NCBI GenBank assembly: GCA_964344765.1
Contig: CAYFOM010000044.1
Location: 1-32,681, forward strand
From: JACNIZ01 sp964344765
GTDB taxonomy: Bacteria; Planctomycetota; UBA1135
Length of the DNA: 32,681 bases
Reading direction: 5' to 3'
The notes beneath the pieces are model-generated. The model saw nothing but the letters and a program-made list of their open reading frames with translations, did not search any database and had not been told where the DNA came from. Both the position numbers and the translations under genes were made by a program. The stretch's first letter is position 1, and every line of letters starts with the position of its first letter. Positions 1 to 8,500 of this stretch are shown here, in pieces.

Positions 1-1
1 G

Positions 2-667
2 GTCTGCGCCAAATGTAACTATAGGGGATTTGCGGTTTTCGGGGGTGAAGCCCCCAGCACTGGAGGCAAAGGCAGGATTGCCGCATACTCCGGGCACGAT
101 TTGTCACTGATGTTTGAACTCAATGCGAAACTTGCTAACGAGTATTTGTGTCGGTCAATGGATACTTTTGCGGAAACAGTAGATGGGAATCGGCAAGTGA
201 TTGTGGCTGGGTGCTCCGAATATAATATTGGCAACAACGACAATGCAGGGATACATCATGTCTACCGCTGGGAGCCGTATCTCTTTTCGTCAGTCAGTGA
301 AATCTCTATATCCGCCGGAGGAACTTCCCACTTAATCTATGACTTTCCGTCCGCTGCCGATGGTATGGATTACATGACTCTTGCCTCCTTTGCCGGGGCA
401 GGGCCATATCACTACGGAGTTGACATTCCCATCACTCCCGACTCCCTAACACAGCTGACAGCTTCGGGCGCTCTTCCCGATTATTTCCTAAACGGATTGG
501 GAGGCTCCCTTGATGCCCTTGGCAATGCAGCAGGCTTCTTCCACGTGGCTCCAAACAGCATGCCAACTCTTGTTGGACAAACAGCTTTTTTAGCGGCGGT
601 GGCTTACCCTAATGGTGGCCTTCCTCAGTTCAGCTCGGCAAGCGTGACGCTAACCTTCACTCTTTAG
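2..667 (+). CDS. Secreted FG-GAP-like protein with planctomycete-type C-terminal domain (5' end outside window)
   Basis: The frame is open from base 2 to the stop at 667, so the real start lies upstream of the window; a TTG at 101 is only an internal codon. The first ~80 visible residues alternate Gly-rich turns with short strands (GGKGRIAAYSG, then a DGNRQVIVAG stretch and a second HVYRW strand), which is how FG-GAP/integrin-like propeller blades read. The last ~110 residues resemble the short beta domain found at the C terminus of many exported Planctomycetota proteins, with a pattern of 'LNGLGGSLDALGNA' followed by a 'LVGQTAFLAAVAY' strand. Probably extracellular or periplasmic; substrate unknown. 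It converges on the pdxA-like gene with only 12 bp between the stops. Family assignment is by eye; function not known. Confidence 0.7.
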   Translation, partial: VCAKCNYRGFAVFGGEAPSTGGKGRIAAYSGHDLSLMFELNAKLANEYLCRSMDTFAETVDGNRQVIVAGCSEYNIGNNDNAGIHHVYRWEPYLFSSVSEISISAGGTSHLIYDFPSAADGMDYMTLASFAGAGPYHYGVDIPITPDSLTQLTASGALPDYFLNGLGGSLDALGNAAGFFHVAPNSMPTLVGQTAFLAAVAYPNGGLPQFSSASVTLTFTL

Positions 668-679
668 CCAAGGTATCAG

Positions 680-1696
680 TCACGAGGATGCAATCGCAAT
701 CTTGCGAGTGGCCAGGTTGATGGCTTGCTCGACGGAATAAGCAAAAGGCTCGGCGTCGGCTTGGCCGGTGCGGGCGATGTCGTAGGCGGCGCCGTGCATT
801 GGGCTGACGCGGAGGATTTTGCCGCCGACGAATAGGGTGTAGGCTTTTTCGCGACCGAGCAACTTCAGCGGAATGAAGGCTTGGTCGTGGTAAAGCGCGA
901 TGACGATGTCCCACTTTCCTTCCACTCCTTCCAAGAAGACCATGTCCGGCACAGCGGGCCCGGCGGTCACGTAGCCGTATTCCGATTGGGCGTAATCAAT
1001 GCCCGGCTTCAGCACCTTGCTTTCTTCCTTGCCAAAAGCACCGCCCTCCCCCGCATGTGGGTTCAAACCCGCCAACACAATGCGCGGATCTTCCAAACCC
1101 AAAACGTCGCGCGCCGCTTCGTGGGCAATGCGCACCTGCTTGGCAATCTGGTTGACCTCAAAGTCTGAAATCGCTTCCTTCAGCGCCATGTGACGCGTCG
1201 CAACCAGCACGCGCAAATTGCCATTACAAGCCAACATGCCGTAACGACGCGAGCCACTCAGTTCGCCAATGATCTGCGTTTGGCCTTCGAAGTTATAGCC
1301 GGCCATGTGCATCGACTCTTTGTGAATCGGCGGAGTCACCAACGCATCGGCTCGACCTTCGCGGCACATGTTGCCGCCGCGCAATACCGCTTCCACCGAC
1401 GCAAAGCCGAAGGAATTATGCGGCTTGCCGGGAGCGGCTTTGGGCTGCGGCGATTCCAACTCCCAAACCGGAACCGCACCATCGGCGGCGACGGTAAAAC
1501 CGGCTTCGGCATCGGCTACGGATTGCAGCTCGATGGCAATTCCGCAATCACTCGCAATCGAGCACAACGCATCGATATGCCCAAGCAACAACGGCCGGCA
1601 TCGCGCGCGCACCTCGGCGCGGGACAAAACGCTCAAGGCGACCTCGGGGCCTATGCCTCCGAGATCGCCTTGGGGAATGGCGAGGCGTGGGATCAC
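680..1696 (-). CDS. pdxA: PdxA-family 4-phosphate dehydrogenase (4-hydroxythreonine-4-phosphate dehydrogenase-like)
   Basis: PdxA oxidises 4-phosphohydroxy-L-threonine with NAD in the DXP-dependent pyridoxal phosphate pathway; relatives act on other 4-phosphates such as 4-phosphothreonate. The 338-residue length is normal. Visible family signatures are GDLGGIGPEV (10-19), PPIHKES (122-128), GLNPHAGEGG (210-219), ALYHDQ (267-272) and SPMHGAAYDIA (298-308). Two of the three usual metal-binding histidines are visible (H214, H270). The third, normally in a G-H-T motif, reads G-Q139-T here, which is unusual. Start is GTG at 1696: the nearby ATG at 1704 is out of frame and stops after three codons. 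It follows the secreted-protein gene by 30 bp, at the end of the sigma-factor run. The substrate could differ from canonical PdxA given Q139. Confidence 0.88.
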   Translation of the reverse strand: MIPRLAIPQGDLGGIGPEVALSVLSRAEVRARCRPLLLGHIDALCSIASDCGIAIELQSVADAEAGFTVAADGAVPVWELESPQPKAAPGKPHNSFGFASVEAVLRGGNMCREGRADALVTPPIHKESMHMAGYNFEGQTQIIGELSGSRRYGMLACNGNLRVLVATRHMALKEAISDFEVNQIAKQVRIAHEAARDVLGLEDPRIVLAGLNPHAGEGGAFGKEESKVLKPGIDYAQSEYGYVTAGPAVPDMVFLEGVEGKWDIVIALYHDQAFIPLKLLGREKAYTLFVGGKILRVSPMHGAAYDIARTGQADAEPFAYSVEQAINLATRKIAIASS

Positions 1697-1726
1697 GTCG
1701 CCATTTTACGCTTGCCTACAAGCGTT

Positions 1727-2401
1727 CTACATCTGTTGGATGCGAACTACGTATTGGTTGATCACAACCTGGTACTCGATCACAGGCAGGTCGGTGCGAT
1801 GTGCCGGCGGAGTGACTTCCATGTAGAAAGCAACCGTGCCGTTGCCGCTGGGCACCATTTGCGCCAGCGCCGAAATCGGTACTTCAACTGCATTCTGACT
1901 CAAGGCGGCCTTGCCATCCACCACGGTCGAATTCAGGCAGAGTTCGCCACCGATGTAGCCCGACGGAGTCCAAACCCAAGCGGAAAGCGCGCCATTTACA
2001 ACGCGGTGTCGTGGGATCTGGATCCAGCCGACCTTTTGCAGGCCCATGCTGCCCCAATCGTAGCCGTCGTCAATTACGCCGTAAGGCTCGCCGTCGGCAT
2101 CGACGATGTCGTTTTCCAGATCAGAACCACAGATTCCGATGGTGGCAGGGTAGAAGGCGGGCATGAACCCTGGATCCTCTAGGCCTTGACCTTCCCAGAA
2201 GATCAGGTCCAGAGTCGGGTCGATGCGGCAAGGCAAGCTACCGACGACCGGGTTTTCACCGCGGTCGAGGTCGCCCTCGCTTTGGCCGCCAACCACTGGG
2301 GAGCTCAGCCCCAGCATCAAAGCGGACACCCCAAGCAACGACCCGAGGCCCATGGCCATTCGAGTGAGTCGCGAGGTGTGATTAAGTACGGAAAGTTTCA
2401 T
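1727..2401 (-). CDS. Small secreted protein of unknown function
   Basis: A 224-residue protein with a long N-terminal signal sequence: positively charged residues up to about 15, a hydrophobic core at 18-35 and a likely cleavage near VVGGQ (36-40). The mature part is acidic and beta-like, with three scattered cysteines (about 58, 90 and 155) and several Gly/Trp pairs. I recognise no named domain. It begins 2 bp after the anti-sigma gene stop, so it is very likely co-transcribed and possibly translationally coupled with the sigma/anti-sigma pair; the PdxA gene follows 30 bp later. Being in that operon suggests an envelope or exported target of the sigma factor, but this is inference from position only. 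Confidence 0.75.
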   Translation of the reverse strand: MKLSVLNHTSRLTRMAMGLGSLLGVSALMLGLSSPVVGGQSEGDLDRGENPVVGSLPCRIDPTLDLIFWEGQGLEDPGFMPAFYPATIGICGSDLENDIVDADGEPYGVIDDGYDWGSMGLQKVGWIQIPRHRVVNGALSAWVWTPSGYIGGELCLNSTVVDGKAALSQNAVEVPISALAQMVPSGNGTVAFYMEVTPPAHRTDLPVIEYQVVINQYVVRIQQM

Positions 2402-2403
2402 GC

Positions 2404-3411
2404 TTATGCAGCGAAGAACGCTGGTTCGGCTGCCTCAAATTCGGCCCGGCAAGAGGCGTGTTCCTTGAGGCGGGAAAGCAGATCCGGGCTGTCGCGGAGC
2501 CAGTCTTTGGCGGACTCCATGACTTGCGGATGCTGGAGACGGATGCGCTGGAGCATGGCGGCAGCGGCATCCAGGTCGTTGAGCGAGACGTGCTCGACGA
2601 CGATGTTGAACAGAACGAATGCGAAGGAAGGCTTGCGGTGCACGATGCCCGAAGCGACTACCCAGCGGTACATGCGCAACGCCCGGCGGTAGTTATGCGC
2701 GCGGTCGTAGAGCATGCCCAGCTGTATAGCTGCATGGGCGCGGTTGGTTAGCCGATCCGAACGCAAAAATACCTGGTGGTAGGCTTCGGAAGCTGCTTTG
2801 TAATCGCCTTCGACCTGACATACAAATCCTTTGTACAGCAGGGCTTCGGCGAATTTCGGCTTGAGGCGAAGAGCCTCATCCAAAAGCTTGTGGCCATGAG
2901 CCAAACTATCTTCGGTGCGCGACTCCAGGAGCTCTTGGGAGCACTTGAACGCACCAGTTTGCTCAGCGGCCTCGGCAACGGGACCGGCTTCGTCTTGGCG
3001 GAAGCTGTCGATCACCACCGGCTCCTCGGCAACCTTCAGCAAGTAGCTGTCGTCGGTTGCCACCAGAACATAGGCTTTGCCCAACTGGTAGAGGGCAGAG
3101 GCCAACCGGCGGATGATTTCTGCATCGGTAAGACCCTCGAACAGGTCCTGACCGCGCAGGCGACGCAGACGCTTGGCCAGCGAACCCGGCACTGCCAAGT
3201 CGCGATGGGCCAAAGCTTGCAGGCGGATGGCTTGGAAGAACTCACCGCAGTCGGTGCAAACTTCCATGTGAGCCAGAGTGCGGCGCGCGGCATCCTCGGG
3301 CAATTCCTGGTCCAACAGCGCGCTCAAGTCACGCTGGAAACCGGCACACAGCACGCGATTGCTGCTGCGTACATTGCGGATTGCACTAAGGAAACCGGAG
3401 CGATCACTCAT
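2404..3411 (-). CDS. Anti-sigma-like zinc-finger protein with TPR-like repeats
   Basis: 335 residues. The N terminus carries a zf-HC2/ZAS-type anti-sigma domain: C22, then H48-x3-C52-x2-C55 after a 'LSALLDQELPED' helix, the pattern that binds zinc and the sigma factor. Residues ~165-310 are helical with TPR-like repeats (ALLYKGFV..GDYKAASEAYHQ, AAIQLGMLYDRAHNYRRALRMY), a scaffold for protein contacts. I see no transmembrane segment, so it is probably cytosolic, unlike the many membrane-anchored anti-sigma factors. The ATG at 3411 overlaps the sigma gene stop by one base (TAATG), a classic coupled pair. The likely role is to hold the adjacent sigma factor inactive, with the TPR part sensing or relaying a signal. 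Confidence 0.82.
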   Translation of the reverse strand: MSDRSGFLSAIRNVRSSNRVLCAGFQRDLSALLDQELPEDAARRTLAHMEVCTDCGEFFQAIRLQALAHRDLAVPGSLAKRLRRLRGQDLFEGLTDAEIIRRLASALYQLGKAYVLVATDDSYLLKVAEEPVVIDSFRQDEAGPVAEAAEQTGAFKCSQELLESRTEDSLAHGHKLLDEALRLKPKFAEALLYKGFVCQVEGDYKAASEAYHQVFLRSDRLTNRAHAAIQLGMLYDRAHNYRRALRMYRWVVASGIVHRKPSFAFVLFNIVVEHVSLNDLDAAAAMLQRIRLQHPQVMESAKDWLRDSPDLLSRLKEHASCRAEFEAAEPAFFAA

Positions 3412-4265
3412 TAGGCCTGCTCCGAGTTCAGGTTCAATGTTTCAGCACAGACAGCACCACGCTCGACGGCGCGGCTGACGGCTTGACGATCCAACGCGTT
3501 CTGACCGGCGCTGAACTGACGCTTCATGATGGTGAAGATCTTGCGACGAGCGCGGAAGATCATCATCTTCAAGTTCTCGACTCTTACATCCAGTTTGGCA
3601 GCGGCTTCTTTGTAAGGAAGGCCGTCGGCTTCAACCAGGAACAGCGCCCGTTTTTCACGCGGCGTTAAGCAGCGGTAGGCGTGTAAGTAGAAGTGGAGAT
3701 AAAGCGACCAGGCGCCGACGAGATCGTCGTGGGCTTCACGGTCGGCAGTGGCATCGAGAGGGTTGGCGATGGATTCGTCCTCGAGTTCACGAGGTACGTT
3801 TTCGTCCATCTCTCGATCCGTGACACTGAGCGAGAGGGCGTGGTTTCGTTGCGCCTTGCGTGAGTGCTTCAGGACGGTATTCCGGATGATGGAATGCGTC
3901 CAGTTGCGGAAGGCGCTCGGCCTGTCGGGCTTGAACTTAAATGGGTAACGGTAGATGTTGAAGAACACCTCCTGCAGCACATCCGCAGCGTCAACTGCGT
4001 AAAAACTGCGCCTCAGGTGGTGGAAGATCAACCGCATGACCCCTTCGTTGTTCAGCTCGTAGAGAAGTCCAAATGCTTCGTTGGAGGCAGAATCTCGATA
4101 GACCCGCATGAGTTCGGTGGAGAGCTGATCGCGCTCTTTCACCGTTGCATTGGACAACCTGTCGGCTGCGAGGGTGAGCTCCTCTTCGCCTGACCTCCGA
4201 CCGAAATCGCGGAGTCGTTCCGCGAAACTGTCTAGCTGCTCTTGTTTTAGGGAGGCGAAGGTCAT
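3411..4265 (-). CDS. RNA polymerase sigma factor, sigma-70 family (ECF-like)
   Basis: 284 residues, longer than a typical ECF sigma factor (~180-200). The sigma-2 region spans about 60-140: AADVLQEVFFNIYRYP (core-binding and -10 recognition) followed by FRNWTHSIIRNTVLKHSRK. The sigma-4 helix-turn-helix spans about 196-250: LTPREKRALFLVEADGLPYKEAAAKLDV and then NLKMMIFRARRKI, which should contact the -35 element. There is a ~55-residue N-terminal extension and a ~35-residue tail with two cysteines. It starts a run with the anti-sigma gene (1-bp overlap), the secreted protein and pdxA. A dedicated sigma/anti-sigma control circuit is a safe inference; its inducing signal and regulon are unknown. 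Confidence 0.9.
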   Translation of the reverse strand: MTFASLKQEQLDSFAERLRDFGRRSGEEELTLAADRLSNATVKERDQLSTELMRVYRDSASNEAFGLLYELNNEGVMRLIFHHLRRSFYAVDAADVLQEVFFNIYRYPFKFKPDRPSAFRNWTHSIIRNTVLKHSRKAQRNHALSLSVTDREMDENVPRELEDESIANPLDATADREAHDDLVGAWSLYLHFYLHAYRCLTPREKRALFLVEADGLPYKEAAAKLDVRVENLKMMIFRARRKIFTIMKRQFSAGQNALDRQAVSRAVERGAVCAETLNLNSEQA

Positions 4266-4404
4266 GATTGGGGAGTGAGAAACAGGTATTTCAGCCTAGG
4301 GGGGGCCGAGACGGGGAGTAACCCGAAATGTTCCTATTTCTTGCACTTAAGGCTAAAGTTTACACCGTCAAGTGCCGAGTGGACCGTCGAATCCTAAACG
4401 GGTA
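4266..4404. other. Intergenic region ahead of the sigma-factor operon
   Basis: 139 bp between the SDR gene stop and the sigma-factor start. On the minus strand it contains TTGACG at 4371-4366, a decent -35 hexamer, but no convincing -10 at 16-18 bp. A G-rich run lies nearer the start codon. It is long enough to hold the promoter of the sigma operon, possibly autoregulated as in many ECF systems, but no element can be fixed by eye. Confidence 0.3.
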
Positions 4405-5265
4405 TCAATTCGTCACCCACTTCGCCCCGCCCACAATGCGGAAGGGTTGTCCCCCCTCTACGCAGTTGTACGGCGCCAGGTCCGTAACCCCTTTTGCGGC
4501 AAGCGTTTCCTCGTCGAGCCACGCTTTGCCGGTGGCCTCCTCTAGCGGTAGGTCCATCCACGCCAAAACTGCGTCGGCAACGACCTCCGGTTTGCGCCAC
4601 ATCTCCGGGCCGCCCATGTTGTGGTTGATCGACGCCTGCGATTCCACGATGGTGGCCGGCCAAAGCGACGCCACGCAGATGTTTTCACTGCGCATTTCGT
4701 CGGCCATTCCGAACGACATCAGCGTTTGGGCGAACTTCGACATGCAGTAGCCGACCTTGCCCTTCATCATCTCGACTTCCAGCGGCGGCGAGATGTTGAG
4801 AATGTGGCCGCCTTGGCCATGCTGCATCATTGCGCCGGCGCAGAGTTGGGCGGCGAGAAACGGTGCACGGGCGTTGACGGAATGGACTAGGTCGAAGCGT
4901 TTCAGCGGCGTCTTCATCACCGGCTGAACCCACAATGCTCCGGCATTGTTGACCAGCAAATCCACGCGACCGAACTTCTCCACCGTCGCCGCAACCATCT
5001 GTTCGACGTCTTCAGCGCTGCGAAGGTCGGTGCGCACCGCCAACGCTTTGCCACCGGCGGCTTCGATCTGCTCGGCGGTCTCGTAAATCGAACCGGGCAG
5101 CATGTCGCGAGACCGCTCACTCTTGGCGGCGATGGTCACCGCACATCCGGCTTCGGCCAAGCGCAGCGCGATGGCTTTGCCGATGCCGCGGCTGGCTCCG
5201 GTGACGATGGCGACCTTGCCGGACAAATCCGGCATCGGGAAAAGGCAGGGCTGAAGTTGGCTCAT
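4405..5265 (-). CDS. HSDL2-like short-chain dehydrogenase/reductase
   Basis: 286 residues with the classical SDR layout: nucleotide-binding TGASRGIG (22-29), NNAG (106-109), catalytic Ser159 in the ILNISPPL motif, and Tyr173-x3-Lys177 (YCMSK). The combination of 'IAAKSERS', 'GSIYETAEQIEAAGGKAL' and 'HILNISPPL' matches hydroxysteroid dehydrogenase-like protein 2 (HSDL2) rather than a FabG-type reductase. HSDL2 proteins are linked to fatty-acid or lipid metabolism, although their exact substrate is not settled. The gene lies 38 bp downstream of the FadD-like ligase on the same strand, which supports a joint role in acyl lipid metabolism. Cytosolic, NAD(P)-dependent; cofactor preference not read with confidence. 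Confidence 0.87.
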   Translation of the reverse strand: MSQLQPCLFPMPDLSGKVAIVTGASRGIGKAIALRLAEAGCAVTIAAKSERSRDMLPGSIYETAEQIEAAGGKALAVRTDLRSAEDVEQMVAATVEKFGRVDLLVNNAGALWVQPVMKTPLKRFDLVHSVNARAPFLAAQLCAGAMMQHGQGGHILNISPPLEVEMMKGKVGYCMSKFAQTLMSFGMADEMRSENICVASLWPATIVESQASINHNMGGPEMWRKPEVVADAVLAWMDLPLEEATGKAWLDEETLAAKGVTDLAPYNCVEGGQPFRIVGGAKWVTN

Positions 5266-5303
5266 GATCGAAAGGCGGCGGGGATGGTGCGAATGTGGTT
5301 GGC

Positions 5304-6989
5304 TTAACCGTTTTCCTTTACGTGCTCATCGCGCAACACACGACGCAGCAACTTCATCATCGAGCTCTTCGGCAGCTCTTCGCGGATCTTGTAATCGCGC
5401 GGCACCTTGTAGGCGGCCAAACGTTCACGACACCAAGCGTCGAGCTCTTCGATGGTCGCCGTTTCTCCGGGTTGGAAGACGACAAACGCCTTCACCGACT
5501 CACCGCGCTTTTGATCCGGCACCCCAATGGTGCACGATTCAAACACCGCCGGGTGCGATTGCAGCACACGATCGATTTCGTCGGGGTAGATGTTGTAGCC
5601 ACCGGCAATGATCATGTCCTTCTTACGACCGACGATTCGCAAGTAGCCTTCTTCATCCATCACCGCCAAGTCGCCGGTGTACAACCAGCCGTCCTTGATC
5701 ATTTCATCCGTCGCTTCTTGGCGCTGCCAATAGCCCTTCATGATCTGCGGACCTTTGACGATCAGCTCGCCCTCTTGCCCAAACGGCATTTCACGCTTGC
5801 CGTCTTCGGGATCGACCACGCGCGCGTCGGTCGACGGGAACGGAATGCCGATGTGACCGATCTTGCGCTTACCCTCCAACGGGTTGCAAGTCACCACCGG
5901 CGAGGTCTCGGTCAGACCGAAGCCTTCGACGATCTTTGCACCGGTCAGCGATTCGAATCGCATCTGCACATCCTCGGTCAGCGGCGCCGAACCGGAGAAG
6001 CACGACTTCACCGACGACAGGTCGATCTTGTCGATTCCCGGATATTGGTTAATCGCGTTAAACATCGCCGGAACCGCCGGGAATAACGTCACCCGGTGCT
6101 TGTTGATGTTCTTGATCAAACCCGGAATGTCACGCGGATTCGGCACGACGACGATGCACGATGCCGCCTGCAGCGGCCACGCCATGCACACGGTCAATCC
6201 GAAGATATGGAAGTACGGCAGCGCAGCAAGGAGCACCTCTTTACCAACCTCAACCCCTTGGAACCACGCTTGCACCTGCTGCAAGTTGTAGCTCAAGTTG
6301 CGGTGAGTCAGCATCGCGCCCTTCGACACGCCGGTGGTACCCCCGGTGTATTGAATAACGGCGACGTCGTCCACCGTCGGCTTGCGCTTCGGCATGTTCG
6401 GCGTGGTGTTCTTAATGATGTCTTTAAAGAACGACAGGCCAGTGGCCGGCGGCACCTTGGCGCACAGCGGCGGATCCGCCTTCTTCAGCTTGATCGGCGC
6501 CAGCAGATTCAGCGGGAAACGCAAGTACTCCGGAATCGAAGCGATGATGTACTCCCGCACCGGCAACTTGCCCTTCAGCGCGCGAACTTTTTGGTCATAT
6601 AGATAGTCGGCAACAATCGCGACTTCGCAACCGGCGTCGTTCCACTGGTGCTCGATCTCGGGCGGCATGTAAAGCGGGTTGGTCATCACCGCTTGGCCGC
6701 CGATCGACAACACTGCCAAAAATGAGATGACCGTTTGCGGAAGGTTCGGCAGCTGGATGGCGACGCGATCGCCGGGCTCCACACCCATGCCGGCCAACGC
6801 AGTTCCGAGTCGGTCGACGTGATCCTTGAGTTGCGCATAGGTCATGCGGCAGTTCATAAAAACGATGGCCGGATTATTCGGATAGTCGCGGGCGGATTTC
6901 TCGAAAAAGTCGACCAACGTGTCATCCTCGAAGGGAACGTTGGCGGGGACGCCTTTGTCGTAAAACCGGTGCCAGATTCGATCTTGCAT
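5304..6989 (-). CDS. fadD: Long-chain fatty-acid-CoA ligase (FadD-like AMP-binding enzyme)
   Basis: 561 residues from the ATG at 6989. The frame is open further up to 7097, but that extension is unlike the family and would overlap the divergent methyltransferase. Adenylation motifs: YTGGTTGVSKG (214-224), GFGLTETSP (357-365), YTGD (437-440) with GRKKDMIIAGGYNIYPDEI (454-472), and a C-terminal Lys546 in LPKSSMMKLLRR. This last site usually reads G-K; here the residue before the Lys is Met, a mild departure. The enzyme activates a free fatty acid to acyl-AMP and then acyl-CoA. It lies 38 bp upstream of the HSDL2-like gene, so the two probably share a transcript. Chain length preference cannot be read. 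Confidence 0.88.
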   Translation of the reverse strand: MQDRIWHRFYDKGVPANVPFEDDTLVDFFEKSARDYPNNPAIVFMNCRMTYAQLKDHVDRLGTALAGMGVEPGDRVAIQLPNLPQTVISFLAVLSIGGQAVMTNPLYMPPEIEHQWNDAGCEVAIVADYLYDQKVRALKGKLPVREYIIASIPEYLRFPLNLLAPIKLKKADPPLCAKVPPATGLSFFKDIIKNTTPNMPKRKPTVDDVAVIQYTGGTTGVSKGAMLTHRNLSYNLQQVQAWFQGVEVGKEVLLAALPYFHIFGLTVCMAWPLQAASCIVVVPNPRDIPGLIKNINKHRVTLFPAVPAMFNAINQYPGIDKIDLSSVKSCFSGSAPLTEDVQMRFESLTGAKIVEGFGLTETSPVVTCNPLEGKRKIGHIGIPFPSTDARVVDPEDGKREMPFGQEGELIVKGPQIMKGYWQRQEATDEMIKDGWLYTGDLAVMDEEGYLRIVGRKKDMIIAGGYNIYPDEIDRVLQSHPAVFESCTIGVPDQKRGESVKAFVVFQPGETATIEELDAWCRERLAAYKVPRDYKIREELPKSSMMKLLRRVLRDEHVKENG

Positions 6990-7034
6990 TGGATCAGAAT
7001 ACCCCGGCGGCATGGATTTCGGCAAAATACTGCC

Positions 7035-7694
7035 ATGTCTGGTTCCGACGGCAGCGGCTGGCGGCGTGCCTACCGTGAGGCACCGCATGTTTTGCATGAA
7101 TTCGCCTGCGCGGAGGATCCGGATGGGTTGGTGGCTGCAGCGATTTCGAAGTTGATTTCGAGTTCAGCCAGCATCCCCGGCAGCAGAATGCTGGAACTCG
7201 GATGCGGAACGATCTGCATGGGTGCCTTGATGGCGCGCGATTTCGGGGCGCAGTGGATCGGGCTGGATTCGGCACCAGCAGTGGCGAAAGCTGCAACGTC
7301 GCAATTGGGTTTGGTATGCGCTCGTGCCGAGCAAATTCCGCTCAAAAGCCAGACTGCAGATTTCATCTTGGCGACGTGGATGCTGTCGTACATGCCCCCC
7401 ACAGCGCTGACCCAAACATTGGCCGAATGCGACCGCGTACTCAGGCCGGGCGGATTCATCCTGGTGGCAGAAAACGGTGCCCACGCCGACGGAATCCCCG
7501 CCGATGGAAACGTGCCGCGCTTGCTGGATGCCGGCTTTCAAGAGGTCGCTGAAATCCAAACCGAAATGCGCTTCCACTCGGCCGAACGCGCCGTCGAAAT
7601 CACACGTTTTCTAATCGGCAATCTTGCGCCGACGCCGAGCGCACAGGGATGCATTCCGCATCGAGTGAAGTTGCTCCGGCGATCAACTCAGTAG
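7035..7694 (+). CDS. Class I SAM-dependent methyltransferase
   Basis: 219 residues from the ATG at 7035; the open frame upstream belongs to the antisense of the ligase gene. Motif I reads MLELGCGT (52-59), which binds S-adenosylmethionine, followed by an acidic loop (WIGLDSAPA), a motif like 'DFILATWMLSYM' and the post-motif 'ECDRVLRPGGFILVAE'. This is a Methyltransf_11/25-type fold; the methyl acceptor is unknown. It is divergent from the FadD-like gene with 45 bp between starts. Its last 95 bp overlap the end of the convergent radical SAM gene, so both 3' ends are coding on opposite strands. Confidence 0.82.
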   Translation: MSGSDGSGWRRAYREAPHVLHEFACAEDPDGLVAAAISKLISSSASIPGSRMLELGCGTICMGALMARDFGAQWIGLDSAPAVAKAATSQLGLVCARAEQIPLKSQTADFILATWMLSYMPPTALTQTLAECDRVLRPGGFILVAENGAHADGIPADGNVPRLLDAGFQEVAEIQTEMRFHSAERAVEITRFLIGNLAPTPSAQGCIPHRVKLLRRSTQ

Positions 7695-8460
7695 CCGCAC
7701 CGCGACCGGAAGCGAACCACTCTCCATTATCCTTCCAAAAGAAGTCGACGTCGCGAGACTGGGTCATGTCGGGGCGGCGGTAAATCTGCCAACTGCGTTC
7801 GCCGTTGCCGGTCACCGCGCGCGGGAATTGATTGGCTTGGATGTGTTGGCAATGCTCGCGAAATTCGTCGAGTTCCAAACCAAATTCATCGTTGCGTCCA
7901 TCGACTGCGCCTCCGCGACCGATCGGGCGGAAGCGGTAGAGGTGCCACGCGTGCAGGTTCAATCCGTCGGCGACACATTGATCAAGTTCGGCGGCGATTT
8001 GCGGTAGCTCCGGCAGGTTAGGGCGGCAAATCACACTACCGATGGTGGCTTCTTTGCCCGACTTGGCAAGCCGTGCCAGCCGATCTTCAACGATTTCGCG
8101 ATGGCCACCGCGCGGCTTGCGCAAGAAGTCATGCGATTCGGCGGTGGCGCCGTCGAGCGGAAGAATGATGCGCGTGATCGCGTCGGTGGTTTCCAGTTCG
8201 TCGCGCCACGCCACGCCGTTGGTGTTGAGCTGCACCACCATGCCCAATTCACGCGCGTGCGCACCGACGCGTTCCAAGTCGCCGGACCACAGCAACGGTT
8301 CGCCGCCGCCGAGCACGACGCTGGAGTAACCATTGGTCGCGGCAAAACTGACGAAGCGCATCGCTTCGGTTTCGTCGAGCGCGTTGAAGCCTAGATCACT
8401 GCCGCAAAAACGGCAGGCTAGATCGCACTTGGGCAGGAGATAGACGGTCGCAATCCGCAC
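7600..8460 (-). CDS. Radical SAM protein
   Basis: 286 residues starting at a GTG. Cysteines C12-x3-C16-x2-C19 (KCDLACRFC) bind the 4Fe-4S cluster that cleaves SAM; GGGEPLL (51-57) is the SAM-contact motif, and a later 'VQLNTNGV' strand is typical of the MoaA/PqqE-like half-barrel. I see no C-terminal SPASM cysteine cluster; only isolated cysteines occur after residue 140. Substrate is unknown. The C terminus overlaps the methyltransferase gene by 95 bp on the other strand. It lies 40 bp downstream of nothing on its own strand except the start side of the protease stop, so co-transcription with the protease gene is possible but unproven. Confidence 0.83.
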   Translation of the reverse strand: MRIATVYLLPKCDLACRFCGSDLGFNALDETEAMRFVSFAATNGYSSVVLGGGEPLLWSGDLERVGAHARELGMVVQLNTNGVAWRDELETTDAITRIILPLDGATAESHDFLRKPRGGHREIVEDRLARLAKSGKEATIGSVICRPNLPELPQIAAELDQCVADGLNLHAWHLYRFRPIGRGGAVDGRNDEFGLELDEFREHCQHIQANQFPRAVTGNGERSWQIYRRPDMTQSRDVDFFWKDNGEWFASGRGAATELIAGATSLDAECIPVRSASAQDCRLENV

Positions 8461-8500
8461 GGCGACTGAACTATAGACCCATAGCCGGAGATTTCGAGCC

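Noticed and set aside
668..679. Bidirectional terminator between the convergent genes
   Set aside because: The 12-bp gap holds no stem-loop with a T-run; no terminator can be supported.
1190..2182. Plus-strand open frame of 330 codons opposite pdxA and the secreted protein
   Set aside because: Antisense to two well-supported genes, with low-complexity His/Arg/Gln composition and no family match.
6990..7097. Longer start for the FadD-like ligase
   Set aside because: The extra 36 residues do not resemble the family and would overlap the divergent methyltransferase start; ATG 6989 gives a standard N terminus.
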